Part shown: positions 45,403 through 54,784 of the stretch, in pieces | Layout of the letters: every line of letters starts with the position of its first letter | How positions within the stretch are numbered: position 1 is the first letter of the stretch | Assembly (NCBI RefSeq): GCF_009856605.1 | Contig: NZ_CP047242.1 | Coordinates: 2,734,001 to 2,798,000 of the forward strand | DNA length: 64,000 bases | From: Trichormus variabilis 0441 | GTDB taxonomy: Bacteria > Cyanobacteriota > Cyanobacteriia > Cyanobacteriales > Nostocaceae | Reading direction: 5' to 3' | Made by a program: the position numbers and the translations under genes | The notes under the pieces: generated by a model | Told to the model about the DNA's origin: nothing | What the model saw: only the letters and a program-made list of their open reading frames with translations | Database searches by the model: none

Positions 45403-46105
45403 AGTTATAAGGATGAGTAGTATTGTTACTGAAAACTATTTTTATCGGAGTTGTGTCCAACAATATTTAGATTTTCATTAAGCTAAGTAAGGGGCAATTG
45501 CCTAGTTATTATCATTATGACCTCGACAGTTAAGCAAGGATGATGTTATCAGTCTACGAAAATTCCCTGTGCTGTAGGTAAGCGTAGGTTGCACAATCCA
45601 TCGTGAGGGCTGTGTTAGTAGGGTGCGTCAGTATGAATAATTTCGTGGTACAGCTAAATTTTCCCGTACTGACGCACCCTACATTTGGATATTTTTTTAT
45701 CTGGAAGTCCCTATTAGGAGGTCGAAACAATCGATGTTTATATTTATACAATCGATAATTCAAGTAAGTGGCTATGGTCTTCTCTAGGTGGTGGAGGGTG
45801 TCTGAAGATAGAGGCTACATGAATGAGCGATCGCAGATCATCACCAATCATCACTATTATTAGTGATATTTGGTCACAAGCTATGGTGTCGTGACGCAAA
45901 ATTATTACAGGGAAAACAATGGATAACGCTTAGATGATATAATAGTTAGCTATTAATTTTTATCCCTCAAGGGTGAACTCTACTACTGCTTAAACAAATT
46001 AATCTATTTAGGTTGATGTGTTGTATGAAGATACATTTGATATTTTTGTTAAATAAGTTAGTAGTCAGTAAAATTTAGGTATAAATTGGAAAAAAGCGTA
46101 AGTTC
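45403..46105. other. 700-bp spacer with a MITE-like element
   Basis: Contains the second GTAGGGTGCGTCAG element (listed separately). The other sequence is AT-rich, with one GCGATCGC at 45829, and shows no gene. Confidence 0.5.
45618..45712. mobile_element. MITE-like element, GTAGGGTGCGTCAG family, copy 2
   Basis: Perfect 16-bp inverted repeats GTAGGGTGCGTCAGTA (45618-45633) and TACTGACGCACCCTAC (45667-45682). The flank at 45683-45712 is the inverse of that at 5916-5946, so the two copies are in opposite orientation and the conserved unit extends beyond the inner repeats. Confidence 0.8.
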
Positions 46106-46816
46106 TTGAAAGTTAGCCATAGTTTGCAAGCAAAAGACATTAAGGACAAACTCCATTCCCTCATTGAGCAGTCATCATCTATAGACCCCAATTTAGCCAG
46201 AAGATTGGATGAAATTAATCGTTGGGTAAAAAATATCAAGCCAGGTTCTCTGACAGCAAAGCCCTATGTCTTGGCGTTTCTTTTAGAGGTAATTACCGAC
46301 TCTACCATTTGGCTGATAGTTAAATCATTACCTTCCCCAGAAGAACAACAGGCAAAATTTGCCCAGATGACTGCTAATGAAAGATATTGGTACGGTTATC
46401 TGTTTCCCAAATGGATTAATGCTAGTGACTCCAAGTTCTACATTTGGAAACAAAAATTGATGGCAGGAGAGTTTAATCAAGGCGATGATGATATCATTAA
46501 ATCAATAGCGCAAGATATTGCCAGTCGAGACGGGAGTTTTTGGCAGCGCTACATAGCAGACCTTTCGATGGCAACTGATTTAATTGTTAGTAATCATAAC
46601 CAACAACCATTGTGTGTTCAAGTTACCAGCGTCAGTAAAGAATTGCATCAACAAAAATACCAGGCTTGGGAAAACACATTGCGATCGTGGGAAATACAAA
46701 GAGGGTTATTTTTAAGTTACAACCCTCAAGACGCTAATTTTGTCAACCAATTAGTTAATGTAGCACTTTATAACAGTGATTACCTTGCTGGTGGTAAGTA
46801 CTTAAATTTCTCTTAA
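46106..46816 (+). CDS. Uncharacterised protein, first of a two-gene pair
   Basis: 236 residues. Start is a TTG at 46106, since a stop at 46082 closes the frame and the next ATG is far inside. Soluble, no signal peptide. N-terminal ~110 residues are helical. Around residues 150-175 the stretch MATDLIVSNHNQQPLCVQVTS resembles the D-x(n)-[EQ]-x-[KT] core of restriction-endonuclease-like folds, but the usual Lys is Thr. The end, WEIQRGLFLSYNPQDANFVNQLV, has no clear match. I do not recognise a family. The next gene follows 71 bp later on the same strand. Confidence 0.6.
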   Translation: MKVSHSLQAKDIKDKLHSLIEQSSSIDPNLARRLDEINRWVKNIKPGSLTAKPYVLAFLLEVITDSTIWLIVKSLPSPEEQQAKFAQMTANERYWYGYLFPKWINASDSKFYIWKQKLMAGEFNQGDDDIIKSIAQDIASRDGSFWQRYIADLSMATDLIVSNHNQQPLCVQVTSVSKELHQQKYQAWENTLRSWEIQRGLFLSYNPQDANFVNQLVNVALYNSDYLAGGKYLNFS

Positions 46817-46887
46817 TTATCTTGAAAGTCCGATACTTAAAACTTCTGCTGTCAACTATCTAATTTATCTGCCCATTACAGCTTGAT

Positions 46888-47340
46888 ATGGCTAATCAAA
46901 GAGAAACTAATAGCTACACAAATCAGGTGGACGAATTTACAGAAGCATTAGCAACAGCCAGAAAAATGCAGGAAGACTGGCTCAATTATGGGCTCAACTT
47001 CATCCACATTTACGTTGAAGATGCTCACGGAGATTGGTTAGAAACATGGGGAGATGAAGAAATATTTACTAGTTCGGTACTAAGTAAAATCAAAGAATTT
47101 TTGATCAGCGATGATATTGTAGCTCGTAGGTTAAGAAAACATTTAGGCGATGACCCACAGTCAGTAGAATGTCATCGCTCACTATTTGATATAGCAGTCA
47201 ACCTAGAAGAATGCTGGCAATATCCAACAGATGAAAGGTTAACTGCTATTAAGCATCTATTAGCTAACGATAAAACTTCTGAGATTGCTATTTTGGATTT
47301 AGCGAATAGTTTGGTGCAGAAATTATCAGAAATTCTGTGA
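46888..47340 (+). CDS. Uncharacterised protein, second of a two-gene pair
   Basis: 150 residues, acidic and mostly helical, without membrane or signal segments. Trp-rich patch (EDWLNYGLNFIHIYVEDAHG, then WLETWGDEE) followed by two helical repeats rich in Leu and acidic residues. I cannot assign a family. Same orientation as the preceding 236-residue gene after 71 bp, so co-transcription is likely, and a partner or protective role towards that protein is a possibility only. ATG 46888; upstream AGCTTGAT gives a weak ribosome site. Confidence 0.6.
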   Translation: MANQRETNSYTNQVDEFTEALATARKMQEDWLNYGLNFIHIYVEDAHGDWLETWGDEEIFTSSVLSKIKEFLISDDIVARRLRKHLGDDPQSVECHRSLFDIAVNLEECWQYPTDERLTAIKHLLANDKTSEIAILDLANSLVQKLSEIL

Positions 47341-47353
47341 AAAACTTAAGATA

Positions 47354-47791
47354 CTAGCGGCGAATAGGTATAGCCTGTAATTGCTCTACATGGTTTTTAA
47401 ATATATACCATGTTTGATTTGTGCGATTACAAGGTAATGGACTATCAAAAGTCACCGTATAGTAATCTCTGGCTTTTTCCACCCGATTACCTTCACGGTA
47501 CTCGGCATTATTATTACGATTATCGCTAATAGATGAAACAAAAAACTTTTCCCCTGTCCTCACTCCACATTTTTTGTTATTGTCTGTAATTTCCGTTGAC
47601 TGGCGAAACCAATTCTCTTGCAACTTAAAAGTTGTACCGCCAGCAACGGTAACTCTTAAAATCCTAATCACAGGAACACTAGTGGTTTGGGGGTAAGCGG
47701 CGTGAGGAATCATCGTACCCAAAGACGCGCCGACAATACCTAAGCAACAAATTAATTTTCGGGAATGCAGCCTGAAATTATCAATAAGCAT
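47354..47791 (-). CDS. Secreted protein of unknown function
   Basis: 145 residues from ATG 47791; the longer GTG/TTG-type extension is not needed. A hydrophobic signal segment (KLICCLGIVGASLGTMIP) is followed by a likely cleavage near AAYPQ. The mature part is small, with two Cys (KKCGVR, PLPCNR) that could form a disulfide, and beta-rich patterns (YYTVTFDSPLPC). No family recognised. Convergent with the preceding pair, 13 bp from its stop. Confidence 0.6.
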   Translation of the reverse strand: MLIDNFRLHSRKLICCLGIVGASLGTMIPHAAYPQTTSVPVIRILRVTVAGGTTFKLQENWFRQSTEITDNNKKCGVRTGEKFFVSSISDNRNNNAEYREGNRVEKARDYYTVTFDSPLPCNRTNQTWYIFKNHVEQLQAIPIRR

Positions 47792-48147
47792 GGAAAATAC
47801 CTGGATTTTACGTATGTACAACAGTGTTCATTGCATGATTTTACACTAATCTCGAATATGGCGCTTCTCGGTTGTATGCGATACACTCTGACCTCTCTCC
47901 ATAGAGCGAAGCTCTTCTCATAGAGTACCTCTCTCCTTGTAGAAAAGAGGCTTTAAGGTTTTAGGGAAGTGGGGGTTAGGTCTGTATGAGACTCAACTGC
48001 AAACCGCTATATGATCAAGATGCCTGGGTGTCGTGATAGGTGAAAAACCATTTTTGTGGCTATGTAACTACAAAAAATTTATACATCTTTCCGGATTTTC
48101 TCTAGGAGATTTTTTCTTCAGCACATCAGAACAGATAAAATTATTAG
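47792..48147. other. Spacer between secreted protein and multi-GAF kinase
   Basis: About 350 bp. Contains the degenerate AGAGCGAAGCTCTTCTCATAGAGTAC (in parts) hairpin-type sequence near 47903-47930. No gene seen. Confidence 0.45.
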
Positions 48148-51100
48148 CTACTTGATAGGGATCTCTATCGAAAATTCCGAACCTTTACCTAATTCAGAAA
48201 TACACTTAATTTGCCCGCCGTGTTTTTCTACAACAATTTGATAGCTAATAGACAAACCTAAGCCAGTACCTTGTCCTGGTTCTTTTGTAGTAAAAAATGG
48301 TTCAAAAATCCGCGATCGCATCGCTTCTGGAATCCCACAACCATTATCAGCAATGCAAATTACCACTGCATTATTCTTGATAAATTTCGTGCTAATTTTA
48401 ATTTGTGGTTTATCTACTATTCCACCTATCAATATTGACTTTTCTAGGGCATCGATTGCATTATTGATGATATTCATGAATACCTGATTCATTTGGGCTG
48501 CATAGCAGAATATTTCAGGTAAATCACCATATTCTTTGATTACTTCAATCTCCAAAATATTAGTATTTGCTTGCAAGCGGTGTTGTAATATCAGCAGAGT
48601 ACTATCAATACCTTCATGTAGATTCACCATTTTCATTTCTGCTTCATTAAGTCGAGCAAAAATCCTTAGTGATAAGACTAATTGAGAAATGCGCTCTGCG
48701 CCAAATTTAATGGAACTGAGAATCTTCGGTACATCATCAGTAATAAAGTCTAAATCTAATGCTGTTATATTTTCTTGGATTTCTGCTTTTGGTTTAGGAT
48801 AGTTTTTTTGATAAAGATGCAGCAATTGAAATACATTTTCGATGTGTTCAGTAACATAGGTGATGTTACCGTAAATAAAACTAATTGGATTGTTGATTTC
48901 GTGTGCAATACCTGCCACTAGTTGTCCTAAACCAGCCATTTTTTCACTTTGAATTAACTGGCTTTGAGTTGCCTGTAATTCTTTGAGTGTTTGAGTGATT
49001 TCTTCCTTTTGACGATGTGTTTGTTCGAGTAATTCTGCTTGCTGGAGTCCTACGCCTAATTGATTAGCAATCTGCACTAGTAAATCTACTTCCTCTTCTT
49101 GCCAATCACGAGGTTGAGTATTTTGATAAGCAGCTAGTAATCCCCACAGTTTTTCGCCTTGGAAAATTGGCACAACTATATATGCTCTGGCTTCCATCGC
49201 TTCGATGAGGGCAAGATGGTATCTAGAATAATCTTGGCTGTAAATATCTTTAACAACTAGAATTTTACCGTTGACGAAATATTCACCTTGACTTTTTTGC
49301 AAGCAATCGTCTGTAATCACAGTGAGAAGTTTATTTACTGGTGTCCAACCATTACCCAAGGATTCAGCGACAAATTCCCCACTCCAATCAGGCTGGAAAC
49401 GGTAAATAATTACGCGATCAACTTCCAACAATCGCCGGACTTCTTCAGTACTGGTAGCAAAGATGGTATCAAGATCAAGAGAACGGCGGATTTTCTCTAC
49501 TGTGGCTGCTAATGCTTTTTCTCTCTCTGCTGCTTTGCGTTCTCGTGCGGCGGCTTGAGCCAATTGTACAGCTTGCACCTTTAACTGTTGCAAGGTTTCT
49601 GCTTGTTGTAAGGCTACACCTAGCTGCACACCAACTTGAGCCAATAAGTTAATTTCTTCATCTTGCCAATAACGGGGTTGGGAGTTTTGATAAGCTACTA
49701 ACAAACCCCATAACTTATCCCCTTGGGAAATGGGAACAAAAACTTCATTCCGTGCATACTTACCTGCTTGTATTTCTTGCAGCAGTAGACGTTCTGTAAC
49801 AGGTTGAGGCTTAACTATGGGTGTCCAACCATCAACAATGGAATCGGCGACAAATTCACCACTCCAGTCTGGGTAAAAGCGATAAATTGCTACCCGTTCT
49901 ACGCCTAATAGACTTAGCACTTCTTGAGTGGTAGTTTTAAAGATGGTATCAAGATCAAGAGAACGGCGAATTTTCTCTACAGTGTTAGCCAATGCTCTTT
50001 GTCGTTCCGCAGCTTTAGCAATTTCGCTTGCTTGAGTTTGCATTTGCTGTAGATATTCGGCTTGCTGCAACGCTACACCTAACTGGGTGCTGATTTGGGT
50101 GAGTAAGTATACCTCATCATCTTGCCAATCACGTACTCCTGCGTTTTGATAGATTGCTAATAAGCCCCACAGTTTTTGACCGTGGTAAATAGCAATAATT
50201 ACGTAAGCTCTAGCTTGATAGGTTTCTAGTATTTTGATGTAACAGTCGCTAAAGCCTGCGTTATAAATATCATTACAGACACGATAAATTTCACATTTGG
50301 TGAAGCTACCACCTCTAGTTTCTTGTAAGTAAGTATCTACTGTTGGGGTAGATGCTAAATCTTTGGCGCTACATTCGCTGACGTTCTTTCGTAATTCCGG
50401 TTTCTTTTCTTGTTCATCGATCAAAGAAATCCAACCATCAGCAAAAGATTCAAAGACAAATTCACCACTCCAATCTGGATTGAAGCGATAAATAGCTACG
50501 CGGTCAGCATTCACTAGCTTTCTAATTTCTATAGTACTAGTGCGGAAAATGCTTTCTAAATCTAGGGATTGGCGAATTTTTTCGATAGCGATCGCCATAC
50601 ATCTTTGCCATTCTGCGGCTGTTTCTCTAGCTTTGGCTTGTGCTAGTTGTGCTGATTGCGCTTTTACCTGTTCTAGATAATCTGCTTGCTGTAAAGCTAC
50701 TCCCAAATGTTCGGCGATTAATTGCACAAACTCAATTTCTGATGCTTCCCATTGTCGAGGAGTACTACACTGATGAACGCATAATAATCCCCACAACTCT
50801 TTTCCTTTTATTAAAGGAGCAGCTACCTTAGCGCGTACTTGCAACTTTTCCAGTCTCTGAATGTGATAATCACTAATTCCCGCTTGGTAAATATTATCTA
50901 TTACCTTGATTGTGCCTTGCTGATAAGGTTGAGCAAATTCCTCAGCAAAGCAGTGATAGCTTAAAGTAGGGGGTAATCCATCGCTGAATTCGGATGTCAA
51001 TACCGAAATCCATTCAGAACCCACATCTTCATAAATAAATTTCCCTTCCCATCTCAACTCAGGATAGAAACGGAATACTCCTACCCGATCAGCATTTAAT

Positions 51101-51258
51101 AGTTGGCGTACTTCCGTAACGGTAATTTGGAATATTGTTTCTATGTCCAAAGACTGGCGAATCCGACTAATTACCCCAGAAAGAGCTGTCTTCATATCTG
51201 GTTGAGATTCTGGCCCGGAATTTGTTTGTATGGGTTTTACTGTAGAAGAGTTTTCCAT
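48148..51258 (-). CDS. Sensor histidine kinase with four GAF domains
   Basis: 1036 residues, cytoplasmic. Four GAF domains at about 33-195, 226-400, 424-555 and 585-745, each with an ADRVxIYRF-like strand and a KLWGLL strand. A coiled-coil linker and a kinase core follow: [20 protein letters not shown] with His786, N-box [21 protein letters not shown] (G1) and [13 protein letters not shown] (G2). The GAF repeats are very alike and look duplicated. In the helix where cyanobacteriochromes bind bilin (Cys-His), GAF1 and GAF4 have Tyr-His (131/132, 680/681), GAF2 has Cys-Tyr (339/340) and GAF3 lacks the loop. No adjacent response regulator. Confidence 0.92.
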   Translation of the reverse strand: MENSSTVKPIQTNSGPESQPDMKTALSGVISRIRQSLDIETIFQITVTEVRQLLNADRVGVFRFYPELRWEGKFIYEDVGSEWISVLTSEFSDGLPPTLSYHCFAEEFAQPYQQGTIKVIDNIYQAGISDYHIQRLEKLQVRAKVAAPLIKGKELWGLLCVHQCSTPRQWEASEIEFVQLIAEHLGVALQQADYLEQVKAQSAQLAQAKARETAAEWQRCMAIAIEKIRQSLDLESIFRTSTIEIRKLVNADRVAIYRFNPDWSGEFVFESFADGWISLIDEQEKKPELRKNVSECSAKDLASTPTVDTYLQETRGGSFTKCEIYRVCNDIYNAGFSDCYIKILETYQARAYVIIAIYHGQKLWGLLAIYQNAGVRDWQDDEVYLLTQISTQLGVALQQAEYLQQMQTQASEIAKAAERQRALANTVEKIRRSLDLDTIFKTTTQEVLSLLGVERVAIYRFYPDWSGEFVADSIVDGWTPIVKPQPVTERLLLQEIQAGKYARNEVFVPISQGDKLWGLLVAYQNSQPRYWQDEEINLLAQVGVQLGVALQQAETLQQLKVQAVQLAQAAARERKAAEREKALAATVEKIRRSLDLDTIFATSTEEVRRLLEVDRVIIYRFQPDWSGEFVAESLGNGWTPVNKLLTVITDDCLQKSQGEYFVNGKILVVKDIYSQDYSRYHLALIEAMEARAYIVVPIFQGEKLWGLLAAYQNTQPRDWQEEEVDLLVQIANQLGVGLQQAELLEQTHRQKEEITQTLKELQATQSQLIQSEKMAGLGQLVAGIAHEINNPISFIYGNITYVTEHIENVFQLLHLYQKNYPKPKAEIQENITALDLDFITDDVPKILSSIKFGAERISQLVLSLRIFARLNEAEMKMVNLHEGIDSTLLILQHRLQANTNILEIEVIKEYGDLPEIFCYAAQMNQVFMNIINNAIDALEKSILIGGIVDKPQIKISTKFIKNNAVVICIADNGCGIPEAMRSRIFEPFFTTKEPGQGTGLGLSISYQIVVEKHGGQIKCISELGKGSEFSIEIPIK

Positions 51259-51330
51259 TCCCTGTAGGACTTAAAATATCGCAAAGCATTCTATCTCAGA
51301 GTTCCCTGAAGGAGGAGAAATGTAACAAGC

Positions 51331-51424
51331 GGGGAGTGGGGAGCAGAGGAGCAGGGGGAGCAGAGGGAGCAGGGGGAGCAGAGGAGCAGAGGAGCAGAGG
51401 AGCAGAGGAGCAGGGGGAGCAGAG
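51331..51424. repeat. Tandem GGGGAGCAG/GAGGAGCA array
   Basis: About ten 8-9-base units between the multi-GAF kinase and the petN operon, same family as 36068-36165 and 27101-27167. CTAATGA heptamers follow at 51430-51465. Confidence 0.85.
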
Positions 51425-51483
51425 AAGAATAACTAATAACTAATGACTAATGACTAATGACTAATAACACGCACAGGGCCATA

Positions 51484-51515
51484 AAAATTTAGGGACACGA
51501 TATAATCATGTCCCT
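51484..51515 (-). terminator. Terminator of the petN operon
   Basis: On the minus strand, stem AGGGACA/TGTCCCT, then AAATTTTTAT. It lies 46 bp after the stop of the 53-residue gene. Confidence 0.75.
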
Positions 51516-51560
51516 GGAAGAAGATTTTTGTAAAACTGCGTTCAATTTGTCGCTTGAGAA

Positions 51561-51722
51561 TTATCGCCGTTTAGGAGTGCTGCTTCGGAGTGCGCGCTTT
51601 TCATTTTCTTGAAGACGGCGATCGCGCCAGTCTGCTACCGTTAAATAAACAACGCCACCTGTAACAGATAGTAACAGCACTAAGGCGACTAGAGCCAAAA
51701 TACTTAGGAATGGACTTTCCAC
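51561..51722 (-). CDS. Small single-pass membrane protein, 53 residues, behind petN
   Basis: Starts at GTG 51722 with AGGGGAATT just upstream, seven bases after the petN stop. The protein has one membrane helix (FLSILALVALVLLLSVTGGV) followed by VYLTVADWRDRR and a basic tail ending TPKRR. I know of no assigned function. Tight coupling to petN suggests a thylakoid or photosynthetic role, by context only. The frame and ribosome site are clear, so translation is likely. Confidence 0.75.
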   Translation of the reverse strand: MESPFLSILALVALVLLLSVTGGVVYLTVADWRDRRLQENEKRALRSSTPKRR

Positions 51723-51729
51723 AATTCCC

Positions 51730-51819
51730 CTACAGTCCGTTACGTCCCCAAACTACCATCGCAATCGACCAAGTAAACACAACTAACAGTGATACCCAAC
51801 CAAGTGTCAAAATCGCCAT
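51730..51819 (-). CDS. petN: Cytochrome b6-f complex subunit VIII (PetN)
   Basis: 29 residues, one membrane helix. Begins [18 protein letters not shown] and ends MVVWGRNGL, the canonical PetN sequence. It is a structural subunit needed for assembly of the b6f complex, which passes electrons from plastoquinol to plastocyanin or cytochrome c6. AGAGAG stands five bases upstream of the ATG. Too short for most ORF callers. Confidence 0.97.
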   Translation of the reverse strand: MAILTLGWVSLLVVFTWSIAMVVWGRNGL

Positions 51820-51955
51820 AGTCTCTCTTTGGAAATTATTTACAAAATGTCTCTACTATTTATCATACTGGGGACTGGGTACTAGGGATTGGGTATTGGG
51901 CAATTTTCTCATGTTTCATCTCTAGTTGAACGCTGCTGTGAATCCAGAATTTATC

Positions 51956-52417
51956 ATGAATAGAATTTTCGATGGGCAAGTAATGGCTGAACGGATAGAA
52001 TCCATTAAGGCTGGTATAATCGGCGGATTTTCGCTGGGTTTGGCTTTTATCATCACTAGTTTGCTGAATACTCTGGTTTTGGCGAAGTATTTTTCCTCGC
52101 TCTTAAGTCTGCAAATAGATGTTAATTGGCCTTGGTTGTTTAGTGGAGCGATCGCTGGTTTCTCTGGTGTATTATTCGGTATTACTTACCGCTATATTAT
52201 CCGCACAGATAAAAATTCTCATCTGAAAGACGGTGCTGTGATGGCTTTTGGTTTGGTGCGGGGTTTAACTCAGCTAGAAATGGGGTGGAATAGCAGCAAC
52301 ACAGTCTTACCTTTTGCAGTCATGGCTGGTGAAAGCATATTGTGGTTTGCGACGGCGGCGATCGCTCTTGATCTGGCTATCCAAATCGGTTGGGTGAAAT
52401 CTTTCTCATCAAGCTAA
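51956..52417 (+). CDS. Conserved membrane protein of unknown function
   Basis: 153 residues from ATG 51956; TTG 51926 or GTG 51938 would lengthen it by 10 or 6 residues. Three to four hydrophobic segments: IGGFSLGLAFIITSLLNTLV, LFSGAIAGFSGVLFGITYRY, a short VMAFGLVRGLT and the C-terminal ILWFATAAIALDLAIQI. Pattern typical of a small conserved cyanobacterial membrane protein, no named family recalled. Divergent from petN; spacer has CTGGGGA heptamers. Confidence 0.7.
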   Translation: MNRIFDGQVMAERIESIKAGIIGGFSLGLAFIITSLLNTLVLAKYFSSLLSLQIDVNWPWLFSGAIAGFSGVLFGITYRYIIRTDKNSHLKDGAVMAFGLVRGLTQLEMGWNSSNTVLPFAVMAGESILWFATAAIALDLAIQIGWVKSFSSS

Positions 52418-52444
52418 GTAAACTATTTCGTTTTACTTTAAGTT

Positions 52445-52984
52445 TTAGTCATCATCATCAGAATCATCAGAGTCATTAATCATCGTTCCATAATTCACCT
52501 GTCTTGCTTCACTTTTATTCAGCTTGACTGTGCGATTGATGCGTTTAACTCCACTCAGAGTGATCAAAGTTAACAGCCCTCCAATTAATCCCATTTGCCA
52601 CAAGCCGCAACCAATTGCTGCTCCCAAACCTGCCGCAGTCCATACACAAGCTGCTGTTGTTAAATTACGTACTTTAGGAACTGTAGTTTTACCGGGTGAA
52701 TCTTGGAGAATCAATCCCGCTCCTAGAAACCCAACTCCAGTTGTGACACCTTGAATTGTGCGACTCAAAGCATTAGTCGCTGCATAAGGGCTGTCGCCCT
52801 CGGCTTGTAGAGGAATCATCACAAAAAGCGCCGCCCCCATACTCACTAACATAAATGTTCTCATTCCGGCTGGTCTACCCCCTTTTTGACGGTTAAATCC
52901 AATCAAACAACCAACTAAAAGTGCCATTGTCAGCCTGAATGCTATGTGTGGCCAATCACTAGCGGTCAAATACATCGCTCCCAC
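52445..52984 (-). CDS. MgtC/SapB family membrane protein
   Basis: 179 residues. Start GTG at 52984 is supported by AGGAGG eight bases upstream; ATG 52975 is internal. Conserved MgtC block: LLVGCLIGFNRQKGGRPAGMRTF, then GAALFVMI and GVGFLGAGLIL, followed by the NLTTAACVWTAAGLGAAIG helix. Five membrane segments. MgtC proteins affect magnesium homeostasis and pump activity. Ends in a short Asp-rich tail (SDDSDDDD). Convergent with the previous gene. Confidence 0.92.
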   Translation of the reverse strand: MGAMYLTASDWPHIAFRLTMALLVGCLIGFNRQKGGRPAGMRTFMLVSMGAALFVMIPLQAEGDSPYAATNALSRTIQGVTTGVGFLGAGLILQDSPGKTTVPKVRNLTTAACVWTAAGLGAAIGCGLWQMGLIGGLLTLITLSGVKRINRTVKLNKSEARQVNYGTMINDSDDSDDDD

Positions 52985-53290
52985 TGCCTATTCCTCCTAG
53001 AAAAAATTTTAGATTTACTGTCATTAGGCTTCATTAATACCCTAAGAACAGTAAACTTACTGTTTTACCGTAATTTAAATTTAGTTTAACAAAAGGTTAT
53101 CTTTAAGTAAGTTAATATACTGAAAAATTTCTAGGGCAGAGCCACAGGCTGTTCTCCATTTGGTCAAAAATCCTTAGCTCAAGCCTTAAGTTATGGCTTA
53201 ATAAGCTCACCTAAATGGCATCACGACTAATAAGGGTTGTTAACTTTTGACCGTTAACCGTTGACAGTCAACAGACCTCATGATGAGTTA

Positions 53291-53315
53291 TGCAACTTAA
53301 AAGCGGAATAGCTTA
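53291..53315 (+). promoter_or_regulatory. 25-bp upstream motif, copy 1
   Basis: A 25-base sequence ending GCGGAATAGCTTA is matched at 22 of 25 positions by 54443-54467, upstream of the next gene. Both are preceded by AGTCAACAG. It may be a shared regulatory site or part of a duplicated repeat. Confidence 0.45.
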
Positions 53316-53464
53316 TACATTAAATTGGTGGGAATACAGTAGTTTTCTAAAAGCCTCTTGCTTGCTGACGAGGAATATGTGATACTTGTAAACATAAAAT
53401 ACGGTAAATCGATAGAGTTACAGGTATTTCAAAAGTATCAAAATATTATTGGGAGTTGAAGCTA

Positions 53465-54031
53465 ATGGCTCGTATTCTAGCGATCGCAGGTAGTCCTTCT
53501 CATCCATCCAGAACTTACGGAATTCTGGAACATACTGCCAAGCTGTTACAAGAAGAAGGTTTGCACGTAGACATTCTTTCCGTACGTGATTTACCTGCGG
53601 AAGATTTGGTATTTGGTAAATATGACAGCCCAGCGCTAGAACAACCAAAAGACCTATTAGCAAAAGCAGATGGCGTTATTATTGCCACTCCCATCTACAA
53701 AGCTGCTTACACAGGCGTACTAAAAGCATTTTTAGACTTGCTACCACAGAAATCATTGACAGGAAAAGTAGTTTTACCAATTGCTACCGGTGGAACTATC
53801 GCTCATTTATTGTCAGTAGAATATGCTTTAAAACCCATATTGGGTGAACTAGGAGCCAGACATATTTTAGCTACCGTTTACGCTGTGGACAAACAAATTG
53901 AACGTCAAACCGATGGTAGCGTGCAACTTGATGCAGAAATTGATCAAAGACTTAAAGAAGTTCTCAAAGATTTAGTTAAATCTGTCAAACATTCTGCCAT
54001 CGCTACTCAAGAATTAGTTAATGCCAATTAA
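53465..54031 (+). CDS. NADPH-dependent FMN reductase (SsuE-like)
   Basis: 188 residues from ATG 53465, nine bases after GGGAG; TTG 53456 is rejected. Flavodoxin-like fold: ILAIAGSPSHPSRTYGILEH (phosphate loop), ADGVIIATPIYKAAYTGVLKAFLDLLP with the YKAAYTG signature and VVLPIATGGTIAHLLSVEYALKP. SsuE supplies reduced FMN to alkanesulfonate monooxygenase, but no ssuD or sulfonate transporter is adjacent. Function as a flavin reductase is secure; the partner is not. Confidence 0.9.
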   Translation: MARILAIAGSPSHPSRTYGILEHTAKLLQEEGLHVDILSVRDLPAEDLVFGKYDSPALEQPKDLLAKADGVIIATPIYKAAYTGVLKAFLDLLPQKSLTGKVVLPIATGGTIAHLLSVEYALKPILGELGARHILATVYAVDKQIERQTDGSVQLDAEIDQRLKEVLKDLVKSVKHSAIATQELVNAN

Positions 54032-54518
54032 TCTGATTGGCAGAGTCAATAGTCTAGATGGTAAAACTGAGAATTTGGCTAATGACTAATCAAGTTTATA
54101 CCTCCGTATTCTGTTAGCAGATAGGGAAACATGACTTATCTGCTACTTTTCTTAAAATCTGGAAAACTATTAAAATTTACCTACATATTCCTATTGCCTT
54201 GGCAAAAATTTTATCTTTAACGTAAATTCATGAATTACAAATTTTCCCTAGTTGTCTCCTAACCTCTGCTAGTAGTAAATAGTGGGATTTACTCCTACTA
54301 TTTTCTACTTTACTTAAAATATCTAATAAATTTAATTGCAAATTAGGCACGACAACCAAGCTAAGTTAATACGCGTCTAAACTGCATAAATACTAATAAG
54401 GGATGTTGATAGTCAACAGTTAACAGCCCTAAGGATGGATTGTGTAACTTCAAAGCAGAATAGCTTACCTGCAAGTCTACCCTGCTATAACTATGAAATA
54501 TTCGAGATGGAAACTTCT
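54032..54518. other. Spacer with upstream motif, copy 2
   Basis: AT-rich. 54443-54467 repeats the 53291-53315 motif (TGTAACTTCAAAGCAGAATA, then GCTTA). No gene. Confidence 0.5.
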
Positions 54519-54764
54519 ATGAACCCACAGTCTGATGTTCTCTTGGAACTGTGCGATTTTCTCTATCCTCGTAGTCCATACTATGGGCAGTTCAAGCCAG
54601 AGTATTTGGCATTTAATGCAAACTTACAAGAATTTTCCCAACGAGTAAATTACATTTGCAACTTGCAAACTGGCGGCAAAATTACTCCAGAAGAAGCCTA
54701 TAAACAAATACATCTGCTTTGGAAGCAGTTAAAACACGCCAAAAAGTCAATAGAAGTTGTTTAA
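54519..54764 (+). CDS. DUF7219-type small protein
   Basis: 81 residues from ATG 54519. The in-frame ORF reaches back to 54435, but only from MNPQSDVLLELCDFLYPRSP on does it look conserved. Key block: DFLYPRSPYYGQFKPEYLAFNANLQEF (in parts), then GGKITPEEAYKQIHLLWKQL, matching a small cyanobacterial family recalled as DUF7219. Soluble, helical, function unknown. ATG 54507 is a possible earlier start. Confidence 0.75.
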   Translation: MNPQSDVLLELCDFLYPRSPYYGQFKPEYLAFNANLQEFSQRVNYICNLQTGGKITPEEAYKQIHLLWKQLKHAKKSIEVV

Positions 54765-54784
54765 TTTATTTTTGATTAACTGAT

